From contig JAEWFD010000006.1 of assembly GCA_023388995.1 (NCBI GenBank), forward strand, positions 83,327 through 147,326: DNA of 64,000 bases, written 5' to 3'. The position numbers and the translations under genes are program-made. This document shows positions 55,230-63,876 of the stretch, in pieces (position 1 is the first letter of the stretch; every line of letters starts with the position of its first letter). A model generated the notes under the pieces. That model worked only from the letters and a program-made list of their open reading frames with translations, searched no databases and was not told where the DNA came from. This stretch comes from Bacillota bacterium (lineage in GTDB: Bacteria; Bacillota_I; Bacilli_A; Erysipelotrichales; Erysipelotrichaceae).

Positions 55230-56666
55230 CTACATCATTGTCAGATTGCGTCCTTTATTTTTAGCTGTATACATTGCTTTATCGGCCTGGTTCAACAGCC
55301 ATTCCAAAGAATGTACTTTACCAGCTGGTGAATATGCAACCCCAATACTGACAGTAATACGAATATTGTGATCTTGATAGGACACTGCTGTTTGGGCAAT
55401 TGCTTGGCGCAGCTGTTCTGCTTGCTGATATACACGAGCTTCCGTACTGTTCTCAGCTAAAATGACAATTTCTTCTCCCCCATATCTTCCAATCAGATCT
55501 GTATTCTCTGAAAAAGTATTCTTCACAATATGTGCTGCAACTCTTAAAACCGCATCTCCAGCCAGATGTCCGTAAGTATCATTTACTTGTTTAAAGCCAT
55601 CAATATCAATCATGAGCATTGCCACGGAGCTTTTTTCGGCATTTCCATCCTGCAGTTTCAGCTTTGCTAAATCAAAGAATGTACCTCTGTTGTAGATATC
55701 CATCAATGAATCAACAGAAGCTTGGATACGAAGTTCCTGAAGCAATCTCTCCTGTTCCGTAATATCATGCAGCAAGATGCAAATACCTTTCGAGGTTGTG
55801 TCATTTTGGAAATACGTTTGCGTAGATTTATAAAACCGAGTTTCCTGTTCTACTTGAAAGCTGACCGTACCTGTACTTTGAAAATGTCCGGCAAGGTTAA
55901 TAAAATCACTTGGCAATCCTGTTTGAAGTGCAGGCATCAATCGTTTTGCTGCCTCATTCGCATTTATGAAATGAAATTTTTCATCACAGATAATAATAGC
56001 ATCATTCATTGCTTCAATCATTTGATCCCATTTAAAAAGAAGATTATACGGCAATTTTTGAGCCTTTATAACATACAGCAAACCAAACATTGAAATTGCA
56101 TTAGCTAGCGGTATAGGGTCATATCCCGCAAAAACAACATAGAACATACTGCAAGCCAAAAGAAGCAAGCATGCAAGCAAAATAACTGTTCGTTGATGGC
56201 TTCTGTTTTTCGTTTTATCTGAACGTAGATATTCGATTATGATATAAACAATGCACCCAAACATGCAATAACTGTAAATTGCATAAAAATGGTAGAATAC
56301 AGGATATATTTGATCTTCAGTTGCAGAAATTGAATTCAGCATTGCAAACAGACTCAATACAGCTACAGAAAGCCAAAAAAGGCAGGTTCTTTTTAGCTGC
56401 TTATCCTTACATGCATCATGGATAAAAAAGTAAGATGCTAAAAGCAGAAAGAGAAGTCCGCAAAATTGAATCAATATTGCTGATTGTGATAAGGCTGTTG
56501 CGGAAGTGACGATTCTCCACAAATCACCTGTAAGATACAGCAAATTGCTGATTGATAGAAATAGCAAAAAATGACAATATGTTCCTGCTCGATGTTGACT
56601 TGCATAAACAGTCAAAGAAATAGAGAAGAATATTTCCAGAAAGACAACTAAAAAGGATACATTCAT
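55230..56666 (-). CDS. Membrane diguanylate cyclase (7TM-PAS-GGDEF)
   Basis: 478 residues. About seven hydrophobic segments occupy residues 1-205. A PAS domain follows (about 215-320, MIEAMNDAIIICDEKFHFINANEAAKRLM) and then a GGDEF domain (about 325-478). The signature is RYGGEEIVILAEN, a GGEE[F/I] variant generally compatible with activity, and DIDGFKQVNDTYGHLAGD is intact. No RxxD I-site is seen. It is convergent with the other GGDEF gene; both could feed the same c-di-GMP pool with different inputs. Confidence 0.92.
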   Translation of the reverse strand: MNVSFLVVFLEIFFSISLTVYASQHRAGTYCHFLLFLSISNLLYLTGDLWRIVTSATALSQSAILIQFCGLLFLLLASYFFIHDACKDKQLKRTCLFWLSVAVLSLFAMLNSISATEDQIYPVFYHFYAIYSYCMFGCIVYIIIEYLRSDKTKNRSHQRTVILLACLLLLACSMFYVVFAGYDPIPLANAISMFGLLYVIKAQKLPYNLLFKWDQMIEAMNDAIIICDEKFHFINANEAAKRLMPALQTGLPSDFINLAGHFQSTGTVSFQVEQETRFYKSTQTYFQNDTTSKGICILLHDITEQERLLQELRIQASVDSLMDIYNRGTFFDLAKLKLQDGNAEKSSVAMLMIDIDGFKQVNDTYGHLAGDAVLRVAAHIVKNTFSENTDLIGRYGGEEIVILAENSTEARVYQQAEQLRQAIAQTAVSYQDHNIRITVSIGVAYSPAGKVHSLEWLLNQADKAMYTAKNKGRNLTMM

Positions 56667-56910
56667 ATGTTGCTAGTCCTCTTCTCTTCCATTTTATTGC
56701 TGAGCATGCACCGCTCGCCGGATTAAGTGATATTCCATTTCTTTCTCTCACTCCTTGGCAATATTCATCGCCTTATTCCATAAATTCTATTTCTTGCATT
56801 ATACGTCTTTCTAATCATCTCTACCTTTATATTGTAACATATAATTTTTGTTTGTATCATAACAAAATACAACTTGTTGTAATAGAATGTCATGAAAACT
56901 ATTAAAAAAA

Positions 56911-56933
56911 GAGTTTCTCTTACGAGAAGCTCC
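56911..56933 (-). terminator. Terminator after the XRE repressor gene
   Basis: GAG-TTTCTC paired with GAGAAG-CTC (one mismatch), followed on the minus strand by a run of seven T. Confidence 0.7.
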
Positions 56934-56951
56934 TACTCAGATATTCGATCA

Positions 56952-57281
56952 TTACTCTTTTGTGGTATATCGTATCATCACTTCAATCATTTCATTAATC
57001 ATTTCCATCTGATTTGGCTCTAAATGCTTAAGCTGCTTACCAAGCTGCTTTATACTATCAGGTATAACGGGGTTGACCAAAAGGTCTCCTAGCAAATAAT
57101 CTGCTGATGTCTCCAATACATTGCAAATCTTTAAAAATAACGGAAAGCTAGGCAAACTTCCGCCGCTCTCGATCCTGCGGATGTGAACTGGATTTACACC
57201 GCATTTCTCTGATAATTGTTCAGATGTCATCCCTTTGCTTTTCCGTAACTGATTGATTCTTCTCCCTACTGCTTGACCCAT
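56952..57281 (-). CDS. XRE-family transcriptional repressor
   Basis: 109 residues. A Cro/C1-type HTH (about 6-62, INQLRKSKGMTSEQLSEKCGVNPVHIRRIESG) is followed by the SADYLLGD loop and a short helical C-terminus (about 75-109, QLKHLEPNQMEMINEMIEVM) that probably dimerises. It resembles stand-alone SinR/immR-type regulators, but no phage or ICE genes adjoin it. TTTGTAAC-type half-sites in the upstream DNA suggest autoregulation. Confidence 0.85.
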   Translation of the reverse strand: MGQAVGRRINQLRKSKGMTSEQLSEKCGVNPVHIRRIESGGSLPSFPLFLKICNVLETSADYLLGDLLVNPVIPDSIKQLGKQLKHLEPNQMEMINEMIEVMIRYTTKE

Positions 57282-57298
57282 TTGATTCTCGCCTCGCT

Positions 57299-57379
57299 TT
57301 TGTAACCTGAAAATTCCGTTTGTACACTACCAGTTTACAAAAATTGCACTTCTATAAATAGCGTTTGTTACGTTACAAA
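57299..57379. promoter_or_regulatory. Cluster of TTTGTAAC half-sites, probable operators of the XRE repressor
   Basis: TTTGTAAC (57299), TTTGTAC (57319), GTTTACAAA (57333) and the near-palindrome TTTGTTACGTTACAAA (57364-57379, one mismatch between arms) lie within 100 bases upstream of the XRE gene. The rest of the gap to the tRNA (57380-57624) shows no gene I can support. Confidence 0.55.
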
Positions 57380-57624
57380 AATGCTTATAATGATACATTT
57401 TATCATTATTCTCCATACGCGAATTTTGTGGCTTCATGAAATTAGATTACCCATCATAATAATTAAAATGCATAAAAATTCTTTCTACCTTCGAGTATTT
57501 GCATATACCCTTCGGCAGGTGTCTATTACCTTCCAAATGCAAAGCATAAAAAGGATATCAAAGCACTGCGTATATTTCCGTCCCAATGATAAGACCCTCA
57601 TCGTTCCCTTCAGTAAACGTCAAA

Positions 57625-57652
57625 AAAGCGCTGTAATACCAGCGCTTTCTTC
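57625..57652 (-). terminator. Terminator after tRNA-Ala
   Basis: AAAGCGCTG and CAGCGCTTT form a 9-bp stem with a 6-base loop. The minus-strand tail is TTTTTTGACG. Confidence 0.8.
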
Positions 57653-57655
57653 ATC

Positions 57656-57731
57656 TGGTGGAGCTGATCGGGATCGAACCGACTACCTCTTGACTGCCAG
57701 TCAAGCGCTCTCCCAAGTGAGCTACAACCCC
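57656..57731 (-). tRNA. tRNA-Ala (anticodon GGC)
   Basis: 76 nucleotides with an encoded CCA end. The acceptor GGGGTTG pairs with CAGCTCC and includes the G3-U70 pair, the alanine identity element. The anticodon stem CTTGA/TCAAG encloses CTGGCAG, i.e. anticodon GGC, and the T-arm carries GGTTCGATCC. A terminator follows directly. Confidence 0.95.
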
Positions 57732-57916
57732 AGTGCATTTATTATAGACGCGGACAGACTTTCTGTCAATTGCAACATATTCTGTCCAGCATTTTTCACA
57801 ACGTTGCTAACATGCTTTTCTTCAATCGCAAAAGCAAAAACTGCTGTTTTGTCATAGAATACTATTAAAATCACAGATTCGTGTGTTATGATAGTTCTAT
57901 ACCAGGGGGAATATCC

Positions 57917-58164
57917 ATGAACAAATACCAGATAATCTTTTTCTGTTTTACTTTTAGTCTTTTGCACTACCAATGGTCACCCATTCCTAAATGAAAACGA
58001 AGGAGCCCTTCTCAAAGTTTCTCAGCCGTCACTGAACGCCCTGACATGGACACGTTGCCAACAAAGGCATTGCCGTGCAGTTCTAAAATCACTTGGAGGT
58101 GCTCATCTCCAGCGTACATGGAAAGAACTACAGACCGATCATGTGTCTGCCTATTTGTAAGGAG
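57917..58164 (+). pseudogene. Remnant of a lipoprotein gene
   Basis: After a GGGGGAATATCC site, ATG 57917 opens a signal-like peptide that stops after about 25 codons. Removing one T from the five-T run at about 57938 would open a frame through a lipobox-like LLLVFC to a stop at 58161. Its last residues, WKELQTDHVSAYL, resemble the C-terminus of the intact lipoprotein at 61395 (YKDIGIDHLSAYL), and the junction to the next gene has the same TAAGGAGAA layout. This fits an internally deleted and frameshifted paralogue; a functional short lipoprotein is less likely. Confidence 0.45.
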
Positions 58165-58173
58165 AATCCGAAA

Positions 58174-59755
58174 ATGAAACAGCGACCTAACCCCGTATTG
58201 CATAAAGCTAGCCTCTTCATAATGATTTTACTTGCTGGCTGTCCCTCCAGCATTCCCCCCAAAAACAATGTCGCTTCCGAATTACAAACTACTGCAGACA
58301 GCGAATCACAACCTGTGAGTGCAACAACGGCATTGCCCCTTCCAAAACAAGAAGAGCCGTCCATTGTCATTGCCTTTCCAGAAGAACCCCAGTATCCGCT
58401 TCCCGTTTCGATCCAGTCCTTTTACTTCGAACATACACTTGATATGACATGGAAAGAATACAGCATAAAAACAAATTTCGGGATGATTGATGTTTCCTAT
58501 CCGCAACTTAATAGTCTAAAAGATCCTTTGATAAAAGTTTATTTGAACCAGCAAATCAGACAATACGTTGCCAAGTGGCTTTCCCGGGGAATTCCTAAAT
58601 ATCCAGGCATTCTTCCTGCTCTCCGCAATACAAACATCATCCAATACACCATCCGTGCTAGCTGCCGCGCTATAAACAACATCATGTCACTCAAAATTTC
58701 CGCACGTTGAATTTGACAACAACTGTTACATTTCCAGTGAAGCATATAAGCATTATGATTTGTTAACCGGTCAGCAGATTACCGTAAATAGTTTGATGAA
58801 TTCCCCGCGTGGTCTCGATGAGTTGAATCAGCTCGTCATGCAATCCATGGATGCATTTGTGAATCCAGAAGATGTGGATAACTACAAGCTTCTTTATAAG
58901 ACACCATTCCAACAGTCATTCCAAGGATTGCCAGAAATATTCTACGTCCATATGACACCAAACGATACTGCCATTATACTAAATGATGAATGTACCTCCT
59001 GTTACTTTAACTGGCTTTATGAACATTCCATAACCCCGCATTACCTTTCTTTGGCATCCTTCCAAAACACACTGTATGATCGCTATTATCAGGAACATTT
59101 ACAGGAATATGCGACCGACGGAGAATTGTACTTTCGGTTGGGCTGGCAGACCAGCACTGATGATCTTGATCATCAAAATGTAGAAGTACTTGATTCTAAG
59201 CGCAATATCCGTCTGATTACCTTCAACAATTTTGAGGCCAATGCCTTTTTTGTCCAGCAGAAAAAGCAGCTAGCTCAGGAATACATGGCAAAAATCAATC
59301 AGCTGGAACAAGAACTTTCGTTATCAGATAACTGGACTACCTCGGCTTTTATTTCTTTTTGGGAGACATCAAAGTATAGTTCCATCAGCCTGCGCTTTGA
59401 CCTCAATTACGAAGATAAGCTCTATCGCGGACAATTTATCCGCTACTTCCGTGCCGATACCAATGAGCAGCTTACATTGCCGGATCTGTTTGCATCGGGA
59501 TTTGATTACCGAGCTTTGATTACAAAGCATGTGGAGGCACAGCTTGCGCAAGTTCCCGGAACGATAAAAGCAGAAGTGATCCTGCGAGACTTACCGAATA
59601 TGGATTTTGAATTGTCCGGAAATTACCTTACACTTTATTCAACATCTTTGCCAAGCCAAAATGACTTTACGGATTATGAATCGATTCCATTTTCGATTTC
59701 AGTCAAAGATATAGTGATTGAAAATCTCGCACCATATTTGAAACAAGCAAAATAG
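58174..59755 (+). pseudogene. Frameshifted CxxC-family lipoprotein
   Basis: Two frames together encode one protein homologous to 61395-62906. The first frame starts at ATG 58174 (AAGGAGAAT site; signal peptide ending LLAGC) and stops at 58710. The second runs to 59755. The frame changes at about 58702: after a Ser codon one G remains before CACGTT, and alignment with the paralogue suggests two bases are missing. The downstream part contains the CxxC motif NDECTSCYF, the YDRYYQE...YATDGE segment and the RADTNEQLTLPDLF segment. Sequencing error or programmed slippage cannot be excluded. There is no in-frame start with a ribosome site for the second half. Confidence 0.75.
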
Positions 59756-59769
59756 TAAGGAGAACTGTC

Positions 59770-59796
59770 ATGCATCGACTACGCTATCAAAATTGA
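59770..59796 (+). pseudogene. Truncated start of a lost gene
   Basis: A good TAAGGAGAA ribosome site directly after the frameshifted lipoprotein leads to ATG 59770, but the frame stops after eight codons. The layout matches the other lipoprotein junctions, so this may be the beginning of a deleted paralogue. The evidence is slight. Confidence 0.25.
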
Positions 59797-59891
59797 ACCA
59801 ACGACCTTTTTTCTGCCAACCATTTAACATAAGCCGTGCTCCTATCAATCAAAATCGTGCATAGCGACACTTTCCAAACATCGATAATTCA

Positions 59892-59921
59892 TTCACATGA
59901 AATCACTCATTATGGTATAAT
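59892..59921 (+). promoter_or_regulatory. Promoter of the 59946 lipoprotein gene
   Basis: TTCACA (59892-59897), 18-base spacer, TATAAT (59916-59921), 24 bases before the ATG. Confidence 0.7.
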
Positions 59922-59945
59922 GGGGCTAGATGAAGGGGGAATTTT

Positions 59946-61358
59946 ATGAAAAAGCTCTGGTTTATAATTCTTTTGTGCTGTTGCGCATGTACGCCAATTA
60001 GCAAACAGCAGGAAACGTTTCTTCCCGTCATGAAACAAAACATTATCTATCGAAATCAACTGGATATCACATCTACGTATTATCGTTCTTCGGACATGCC
60101 CTCCTATTTCATGATCCGCTATGATCAATTAGCTACTTTTCCAAATAAAGCAAAACAGGAACAAATCAACAATTTGATAACTAGCCTTGTGGAATCCTTT
60201 TCTTTTGCAGGGATACCTAAATATTCCGGTGTCATTCCTCTTGTTACCGATCATCCCGTCAACCAAATTGTTGTAAATGCTAGTATAGAAAGTGCTTATA
60301 ATGACCTTCTGATACTTTCCTTGGATAAACAAGTTCAGTTGAAAGACGGCTACTACATTGAAGATTATGCGAATCATTGCATTAACTTAAAGACCGGAAA
60401 AGAATTAACACTAAATGAACTCTTGCAATCAAATTTTGCAACAAATGATCTTAATCGCTTGCTCCAATCTGCATTGGATTACGTTGATCCGTTTGAAATG
60501 GGGGAAAAAAGCCATTTATACAACGCTCCCTTCCATAAGGCATTCGAAGGATTGGAGCCAGGCTTTTCGCTTCTAATAAATCCTGATTCTTTGCATGTCA
60601 TCTTGAATGATTCATGCAATTCTTGCTATTTCCCACTAACTTATTCGCACATAAGACCGCATATTATATCAATTTATGATTATACACCTGTAGTATTTGA
60701 CCGCTACTTTCAATTAGATCGTTCCAAGTACGCAACTGAGGGCAGCTACGAGTTTTTATTTCACAGGCAAACCCGCGACTTTAATGACCAAGAAAGTTTC
60801 GAAGAATCTTTGGTTACTGGTGGTGATCTTTTGATTCGCGGGTATTATCCAAAAGATGCGAATTCCTTTTGGCTGGATCAAAAAATAAAAATGAAACAAG
60901 TACTATTTGATGATATACAAAAAAAGTTTCTACCGGATATAGACCGTTATTCTATGTATATCCATATGAATCTAAATGAAACTAGCTGTATCAATACCCT
61001 CTATGCGGACTATTACATTTACAATGCTGTTGAATCTTATACAAAGCGCTTTATTTTCCAATATCGTTCCGATACAAACGAAACATTGCAGCTAAAAGAT
61101 TTATTTAAGCGTGATTTCGACTATAAAACATTTATCCGTAAAAGATGGGAGCTGGAAAAGAATATCCAATCAAGCAATTGGAATATCGATGCTATTATGG
61201 AAAGTGAGGCATATTTTATGATTTATCCTTGGGCAATCGAAGTATATGCATACTATGACGACAACTCCAAGGAGATTGAAGCAAAAACATCCTTTACTAT
61301 TGACGATTTTGGAATCGAAAACTTAGCTGATTTTATCCGCAACCCCAATACTCAATAA
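59946..61358 (+). CDS. CxxC-motif lipoprotein with DUF3298-like modules
   Basis: 470 residues with a short lipoprotein signal (residues 1-15, CCCAC, lipidated Cys15 or neighbour). A central region resembles DUF4163/DUF3298 (RsiV-type) extracytoplasmic domains: AGIPKYSGVIP, then HCINLKTGKELTLNELL. Cys224 and Cys227 form NDSCNSCYF. A second DUF3298-like half follows, with YRSDTNETLQLKDLFKRDFDYKTF. The function is unknown. The CxxC is shared by all copies in this cluster, suggesting a disulfide or metal site. It has its own promoter and GAAGGGGGA ribosome site. Confidence 0.8.
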   Translation: MKKLWFIILLCCCACTPISKQQETFLPVMKQNIIYRNQLDITSTYYRSSDMPSYFMIRYDQLATFPNKAKQEQINNLITSLVESFSFAGIPKYSGVIPLVTDHPVNQIVVNASIESAYNDLLILSLDKQVQLKDGYYIEDYANHCINLKTGKELTLNELLQSNFATNDLNRLLQSALDYVDPFEMGEKSHLYNAPFHKAFEGLEPGFSLLINPDSLHVILNDSCNSCYFPLTYSHIRPHIISIYDYTPVVFDRYFQLDRSKYATEGSYEFLFHRQTRDFNDQESFEESLVTGGDLLIRGYYPKDANSFWLDQKIKMKQVLFDDIQKKFLPDIDRYSMYIHMNLNETSCINTLYADYYIYNAVESYTKRFIFQYRSDTNETLQLKDLFKRDFDYKTFIRKRWELEKNIQSSNWNIDAIMESEAYFMIYPWAIEVYAYYDDNSKEIEAKTSFTIDDFGIENLADFIRNPNTQ

Positions 61359-61394
61359 TGCTAGTCATTGCTATTATCATAAAGGAGACATGCT

Positions 61395-62906
61395 ATGAAA
61401 TGGAACTTGTATACTCTGATTGCTGTACTTGTCGTATCCTTCAGCGGATGTACCAAAATTGAGGGAAATTCACCTGTGGAAGACTTATCAGAAAATTTGA
61501 TTATTGAGCCTGCAATTCCTGCGGTTCATGATCCCAGCTTCCCGCAGCCAGTGACCAAGCAGGCATTTTATTTTATGCATAACTTGGATGTAATCGAGAT
61601 AAAAAAAGAAGTAGACGCTGCATTTGGAAAGATTCATGTTTCCTACCAGCAGTTAAACACACTGAAAGATAATGCGGTAAAGGACTATTTAAACAGTTTC
61701 ATCGAGAAAAAGATTGATGAACTTGTAGATGATGGAATTCCAAAATATCCTGGTATTCTGTCCGAACTCACCAGCAATCGAATTGAAGAGATGACCATTG
61801 ACGCTTACATGAATGCTGCCAATAATATTGTATCGATCCAGTTTAGTACCAGAGTATCCTTATCTAATCATAAATCAATCAATAGTACTAAACTTTATAA
61901 CTTTGATCTGCTTACTGGCCAAAAAATCACGATAAACAATATCATGAACTCCAATAAAGGCTTAGCAGACTTAAACAATATGGTATTAACTTCTATGGAT
62001 AGTTTCGTTGATCCTGCCGATGTAGAAGACCATGCTTCCCTATATGAAGCTCCATTCCAACAATCCTTCCGTGGGCTTCCGGAATATGTTTCCATCTATT
62101 TGTACCCAGCAAGCCCATTCCAAATTGTGCTGAATGAGACATGCGTCACATGCTATTTCCCGTGGCTATACGGACACCATTTGTATCCACATTGGATCAG
62201 CTTGCAGCCAACCAGCATTTATGATCGCTACTATCAGGATCAGCTAGAGGATTATGCATCAGACGGTGAATTCTATATGGACTTCGGCAAGCATTATTAT
62301 ACTCCGCCGATGTTCTCACCTGACGAGGAAATTATCAGCACCAGCAAAGCAATCAAACTATTTGTGAACGAACCAGCCAAAAGTGATACATTTTATTTCG
62401 AACAAAAAAAATCTCTGATCACGACACTATTGGATCAGCTGGCAGAAATTGAACAAATTATCGACTGGAAACCTAGTCATCAGGATGCACTTTATCTGAA
62501 CTATGTCCACAATGAAAAAATCAGAACAATTGAAATCAATTACTATCTAGCAACTGGCAGCAACCATACATCTGGTGTACTGATACGCAACTTCCGCAAT
62601 GATACCAAGGAGCCGCTGCTGCTAGCAGATGTATTCGACAGCCAATTTGATTACAAACAGTTTTTGGAAGCTAATCTGCAAGCACATCTTCTAGAAAAAG
62701 AGAATATTGCAATGGATTATGCAATGATACGGCAAAAACTAGATTCTATATCATTTGCAATCGGTTCAAATGGCATTCGTCTTTATCTTCCCATCATTGA
62801 TGAGACCCAACGTACTATGAGTATCGTGGAATATACAGCTTCCTATAAAGATATTGGAATCGATCACTTATCTGCATACCTCAAGCAAGCACCAAAGGAG
62901 AGCTAA
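61395..62906 (+). CDS. CxxC-motif lipoprotein with DUF3298-like modules
   Basis: 503 residues. Signal peptide ends FSGC (Cys19). Shared family features: VSYQQLNTLKDNAVKDYLN (about 82-100), GIPKYPGIL (114-122), LYNFDLLTGQKITINNIM, Cys250 and Cys253 in NETCVTCYFPW, YDRYYQDQLEDYASDGE, and a second module RNFRNDTKEPLLLADVFDSQFDYKQF. It is closest to the frameshifted gene at 58174. AAAGGAGAC precedes the ATG. One base separates its stop from the start of the PstS-like gene, whose ribosome site lies inside this frame, so the two are probably coupled. Confidence 0.82.
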   Translation: MKWNLYTLIAVLVVSFSGCTKIEGNSPVEDLSENLIIEPAIPAVHDPSFPQPVTKQAFYFMHNLDVIEIKKEVDAAFGKIHVSYQQLNTLKDNAVKDYLNSFIEKKIDELVDDGIPKYPGILSELTSNRIEEMTIDAYMNAANNIVSIQFSTRVSLSNHKSINSTKLYNFDLLTGQKITINNIMNSNKGLADLNNMVLTSMDSFVDPADVEDHASLYEAPFQQSFRGLPEYVSIYLYPASPFQIVLNETCVTCYFPWLYGHHLYPHWISLQPTSIYDRYYQDQLEDYASDGEFYMDFGKHYYTPPMFSPDEEIISTSKAIKLFVNEPAKSDTFYFEQKKSLITTLLDQLAEIEQIIDWKPSHQDALYLNYVHNEKIRTIEINYYLATGSNHTSGVLIRNFRNDTKEPLLLADVFDSQFDYKQFLEANLQAHLLEKENIAMDYAMIRQKLDSISFAIGSNGIRLYLPIIDETQRTMSIVEYTASYKDIGIDHLSAYLKQAPKES

Positions 62907-62907
62907 C

Positions 62908-63876
62908 ATGAAAAAAACAACAAGCAAACATCCTCAGCATTTTACTGCTATGATAGTATCTGTATTGCTGATTGCAGGCTGTACAACCAATCAACCAGCC
63001 CCTAACCAACCCCAAACCACGACTACCACGATCAAAGATCCTATTGCAGATTTAATGCCGAAACCAGGTCCGAATGCTAAGTTCTCATTGGAACAGTTAC
63101 CACGCATTGATGGTTCGACAGTAACCATTCCCATCTCCGAAGCAGTCAGTGCCAAACTGCTGGATCTTCCTTTGGAAGATGCCCGAATGCTCATCAAGCA
63201 TAATAAAACACATGAGGCTTATGTGAATTTGATTGATGGTAAAACTGATGTGATCTTCGTAACCTATGCTAGTGATGGAGAGCTGGACTATGCCAAAGAA
63301 AAGAATGTTGAGTTGGAATTTATCCCAATCGTAAAAGATGCCTTCGTTTTCTTCGTCAACAAAGAAAATACTGTCAATGGTCTTAGGCACGAGCAGATCA
63401 AGGATATCTATGCCGGCAAAATCACAAAATGGAATCAAGTCGGCGGAGCAAATACCAAGATTACTGCCTACCAAAGACCGGAAAACTCCGGCAGTCAAAG
63501 TGGCATGCTGGAACTCGTCATGCAAGGTACTCCAATGATGAACGCACCTACGGAGAATCGCATTGCAGCAATGGAAGGTATCATTGATGCTGTTGCGGCT
63601 TATGCAAACAGCATGGAGGCGATTGGGTATTCCTATTATTATTTTGTGAACTCCATGTATTATCAGGAAATGATCAAGCTGTTGGCTGTGAATGACATAG
63701 CTGTATTAAATGAAACAATAGAGAACAACACCTATCCATTTATCACCCATTACTACGCCGTATTAAACAAAAACAATCCGAACAATCAACATGCACAGGC
63801 AGTCATTGACTATATACTTTCTGATGAAGGACAAACGCTGATCGAACAGATTGGCTATGTAAAGTTAGGTAACTAG
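62908..63876 (+). CDS. PstS-like substrate-binding lipoprotein
   Basis: 322 residues from ATG 62908 (AAAGGAG site); the frame from 62854 overlaps the previous gene and is unsupported. Signal peptide ends LIAGC, then a Thr/Pro-rich linker. The body is a phosphate-binding-protein fold (PBP_like_2): PRIDGSTVTIPISEAVSA, GKTDVIFVTYASDGE, the IYAGKITKWNQVGG and ENSGSQSGMLELVM motifs typical of PstS. The position of phosphate contacts cannot be confirmed, so another oxyanion or a sensory role is possible. No pstC, pstA or pstB follows within the remaining window. It is coupled to the CxxC lipoprotein. Confidence 0.85.
   Translation: MKKTTSKHPQHFTAMIVSVLLIAGCTTNQPAPNQPQTTTTTIKDPIADLMPKPGPNAKFSLEQLPRIDGSTVTIPISEAVSAKLLDLPLEDARMLIKHNKTHEAYVNLIDGKTDVIFVTYASDGELDYAKEKNVELEFIPIVKDAFVFFVNKENTVNGLRHEQIKDIYAGKITKWNQVGGANTKITAYQRPENSGSQSGMLELVMQGTPMMNAPTENRIAAMEGIIDAVAAYANSMEAIGYSYYYFVNSMYYQEMIKLLAVNDIAVLNETIENNTYPFITHYYAVLNKNNPNNQHAQAVIDYILSDEGQTLIEQIGYVKLGN

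Noticed and set aside
57381..57857. Plus-strand 158-codon frame
   Set aside because: It runs straight through the antisense of tRNA-Ala(GGC) and its terminator and has no ribosome site.
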